Of a DNA stretch of 64,000 bases, positions 63,144 to 64,000 are shown in pieces; the stretch's first letter is position 1, and each line of letters opens with the position of its first letter. Origin of the DNA: Conchocele bisecta (lineage: Eukaryota > Mollusca > Bivalvia > Lucinida > Thyasiridae). Under the pieces are notes generated by a model. That model was not told where the DNA came from and made no database searches. It worked only from the letters and a program-made list of their open reading frames with translations. The stretch lies in assembly GCA_029237695.1 (NCBI GenBank), contig CM055277.1, forward strand, positions 43,434,242-43,498,241. The letters run 5' to 3'. Made by a program: the position numbers and the translations under genes.

Positions 63144-64000
63144 TTACTCCATAAGAGCTGCTTGAAAATTTACCAAACAAGAAATTACGAAGACACATTG
63201 AGTGAATACAGCCTGCAAGGATTGTGGAATACTTCTTTGGAGGATTTTGAACTTTTTCATTCTTTCAATGGAACGCTCAACATGAATTCTATGTTCTTTT
63301 GTCGCAGCTTCCTGTTGTGGAGTAAATCTGTGTCTCGTACCAAGAAATGGTGGCCTAATCATTTTCACTTGAGCTCATTCAGGAGATCATCAATTAAAAA
63401 CCCTCGGTCCGCCATAATGACATCACCTGGCTCAAGGAAATCTAAAAAATCAGACTGTTTTACAATTTCCTTGTCACTAATGCTTCCTTCAAATGCATCA
63501 CTTACAAACAATAGCACCATTTGGAGCAATAGCTACAAGAAATTTGTAAGATGTATATCCCTTGTAGGAGGAGTACTGATTTCCTTGAGCCTCGAAGTTA
63601 CCAGGCGATTGGACATGAACTTCAGTGCAATCTATTATACACCTTATATTCCTTCTTGAAACAAACATGGCTTTGCGAAGTGCATATAATTGTTTGTACA
63701 GTAACTGGATCCATGTGATGATGATGGTGGAAACCAGACGTGTATTGGTTTTGAACCGATAAGCTAAATCCTGGTGCAAAGGGCCAAGACGTAGACGTAT
63801 TAAGGTCATGAATAATTGGTTCATTGGTGACATAGTTCTTTTGCGGCCTCGTCTTTTACTCGGAGTCTTATTGGCATCAGACACATTAGAATTCCAATAG
63901 TTCATCTTTTCTGTACATTTCCCTAAAAAATCCCACAGACACATGAATTGAATGTAAGTTAATCCAATATAAAATGTAAAGGCTTTATCATCATCCTTGA
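63144..64000 (-). pseudogene. DDE transposase (HTH_Tnp_4/DDE_Tnp_4 type, PIF/Harbinger or ISL2EU-like), frameshifted, 5' end off window
   Basis: The frame is open from the window edge (AFTFYIGLTYIQF) through an HTH-like segment (MSPMNQLFMTLIRLRLG) to the first catalytic Asp in RNIRCIIDCTEVHVQSP and YSSYKGYTSYKFLVAIAPNG. It breaks near 63503. The next frame gives DAFEGSISDKEIV and VIMADRGF (second Asp), and breaks again near 63370. The last frame (63368-63144) has MIRPPFLGTRHRFTP and RIHVERSIERMKKFKIL (the Glu), ending at TAA. So all three DDE residues are visible but at least two small deletions disable it. The family cuts and pastes DNA elements in animals. Whether the TACAGGTGCAGCTG array to its left belongs to the same element is unknown. 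Confidence 0.85.

Noticed and set aside
63111..63659. 182-codon plus-strand open frame
   Set aside because: Antisense shadow of the minus-strand DDE transposase, whose catalytic motifs are on the other strand.

Overview
The window is animal nuclear DNA, most likely from a bivalve mollusc. Genes are split into short exons with GT..AG introns. Introns and intergenic DNA are packed with short palindromic (foldback) transposons, tRNA-derived SINEs and tandem arrays. Two of the three gene models resemble molluscan shell-matrix proteins. The species cannot be fixed from the sequence alone.

Region 1 (about 925-29942, + strand) is the 3' two thirds of a xanthine dehydrogenase/aldehyde oxidase family gene. 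I could place 26 coding exons whose phases all agree, giving about 952 codons from the end of the FAD domain through the whole molybdenum-cofactor domain to the stop codon. The Fe-S and early FAD exons lie upstream of the window. By eye alignment, the residues that hold purines in xanthine dehydrogenase are replaced while the catalytic Glu is kept, so I call it aldehyde-oxidase-like. One exon carries a single extra base (frameshift near 4687), and a decayed copy of one exon sits next to its original.

Region 2 (29943-36600) holds no gene that I can see: a two-unit repeat, a MITE, a 1.4-kb array of about 50-bp units, and more foldback elements.

Region 3 (36615-58340) contains two paralogous genes in head-to-head (divergent) arrangement. 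One is on the - strand (CDS 42956 down to 36615, 281 aa) and one on the + strand (CDS 49803-58177, 437 aa). Each has a TATA box, a non-coding first exon, a signal-peptide exon, two short Gly-rich exons, one large exon of Gly-Ile-Gly repeats, a basic-tail exon and a tiny last coding exon ending in Tyr. All introns between coding exons are phase 1. They look like shematrin-like secreted structural proteins. The repeat exon grew separately in each copy, by a 99-bp duplication in one and a 150-bp duplication in the other.

Region 4 (58350-64000) is repeat-rich. It has long inverted repeats, an array of palindromic TACAGGTGCAGCTGTA-like units and, at the right edge on the - strand, a frameshifted DDE transposase (HTH_Tnp_4/DDE_Tnp_4 type) that runs off the window.

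No CRISPR, prokaryotic or viral gene was recognised. The most notable content is the divergent Gly-Ile-rich gene pair, the altered active site of the molybdoenzyme, and the dense, nested set of foldback transposon families with readable target duplications.
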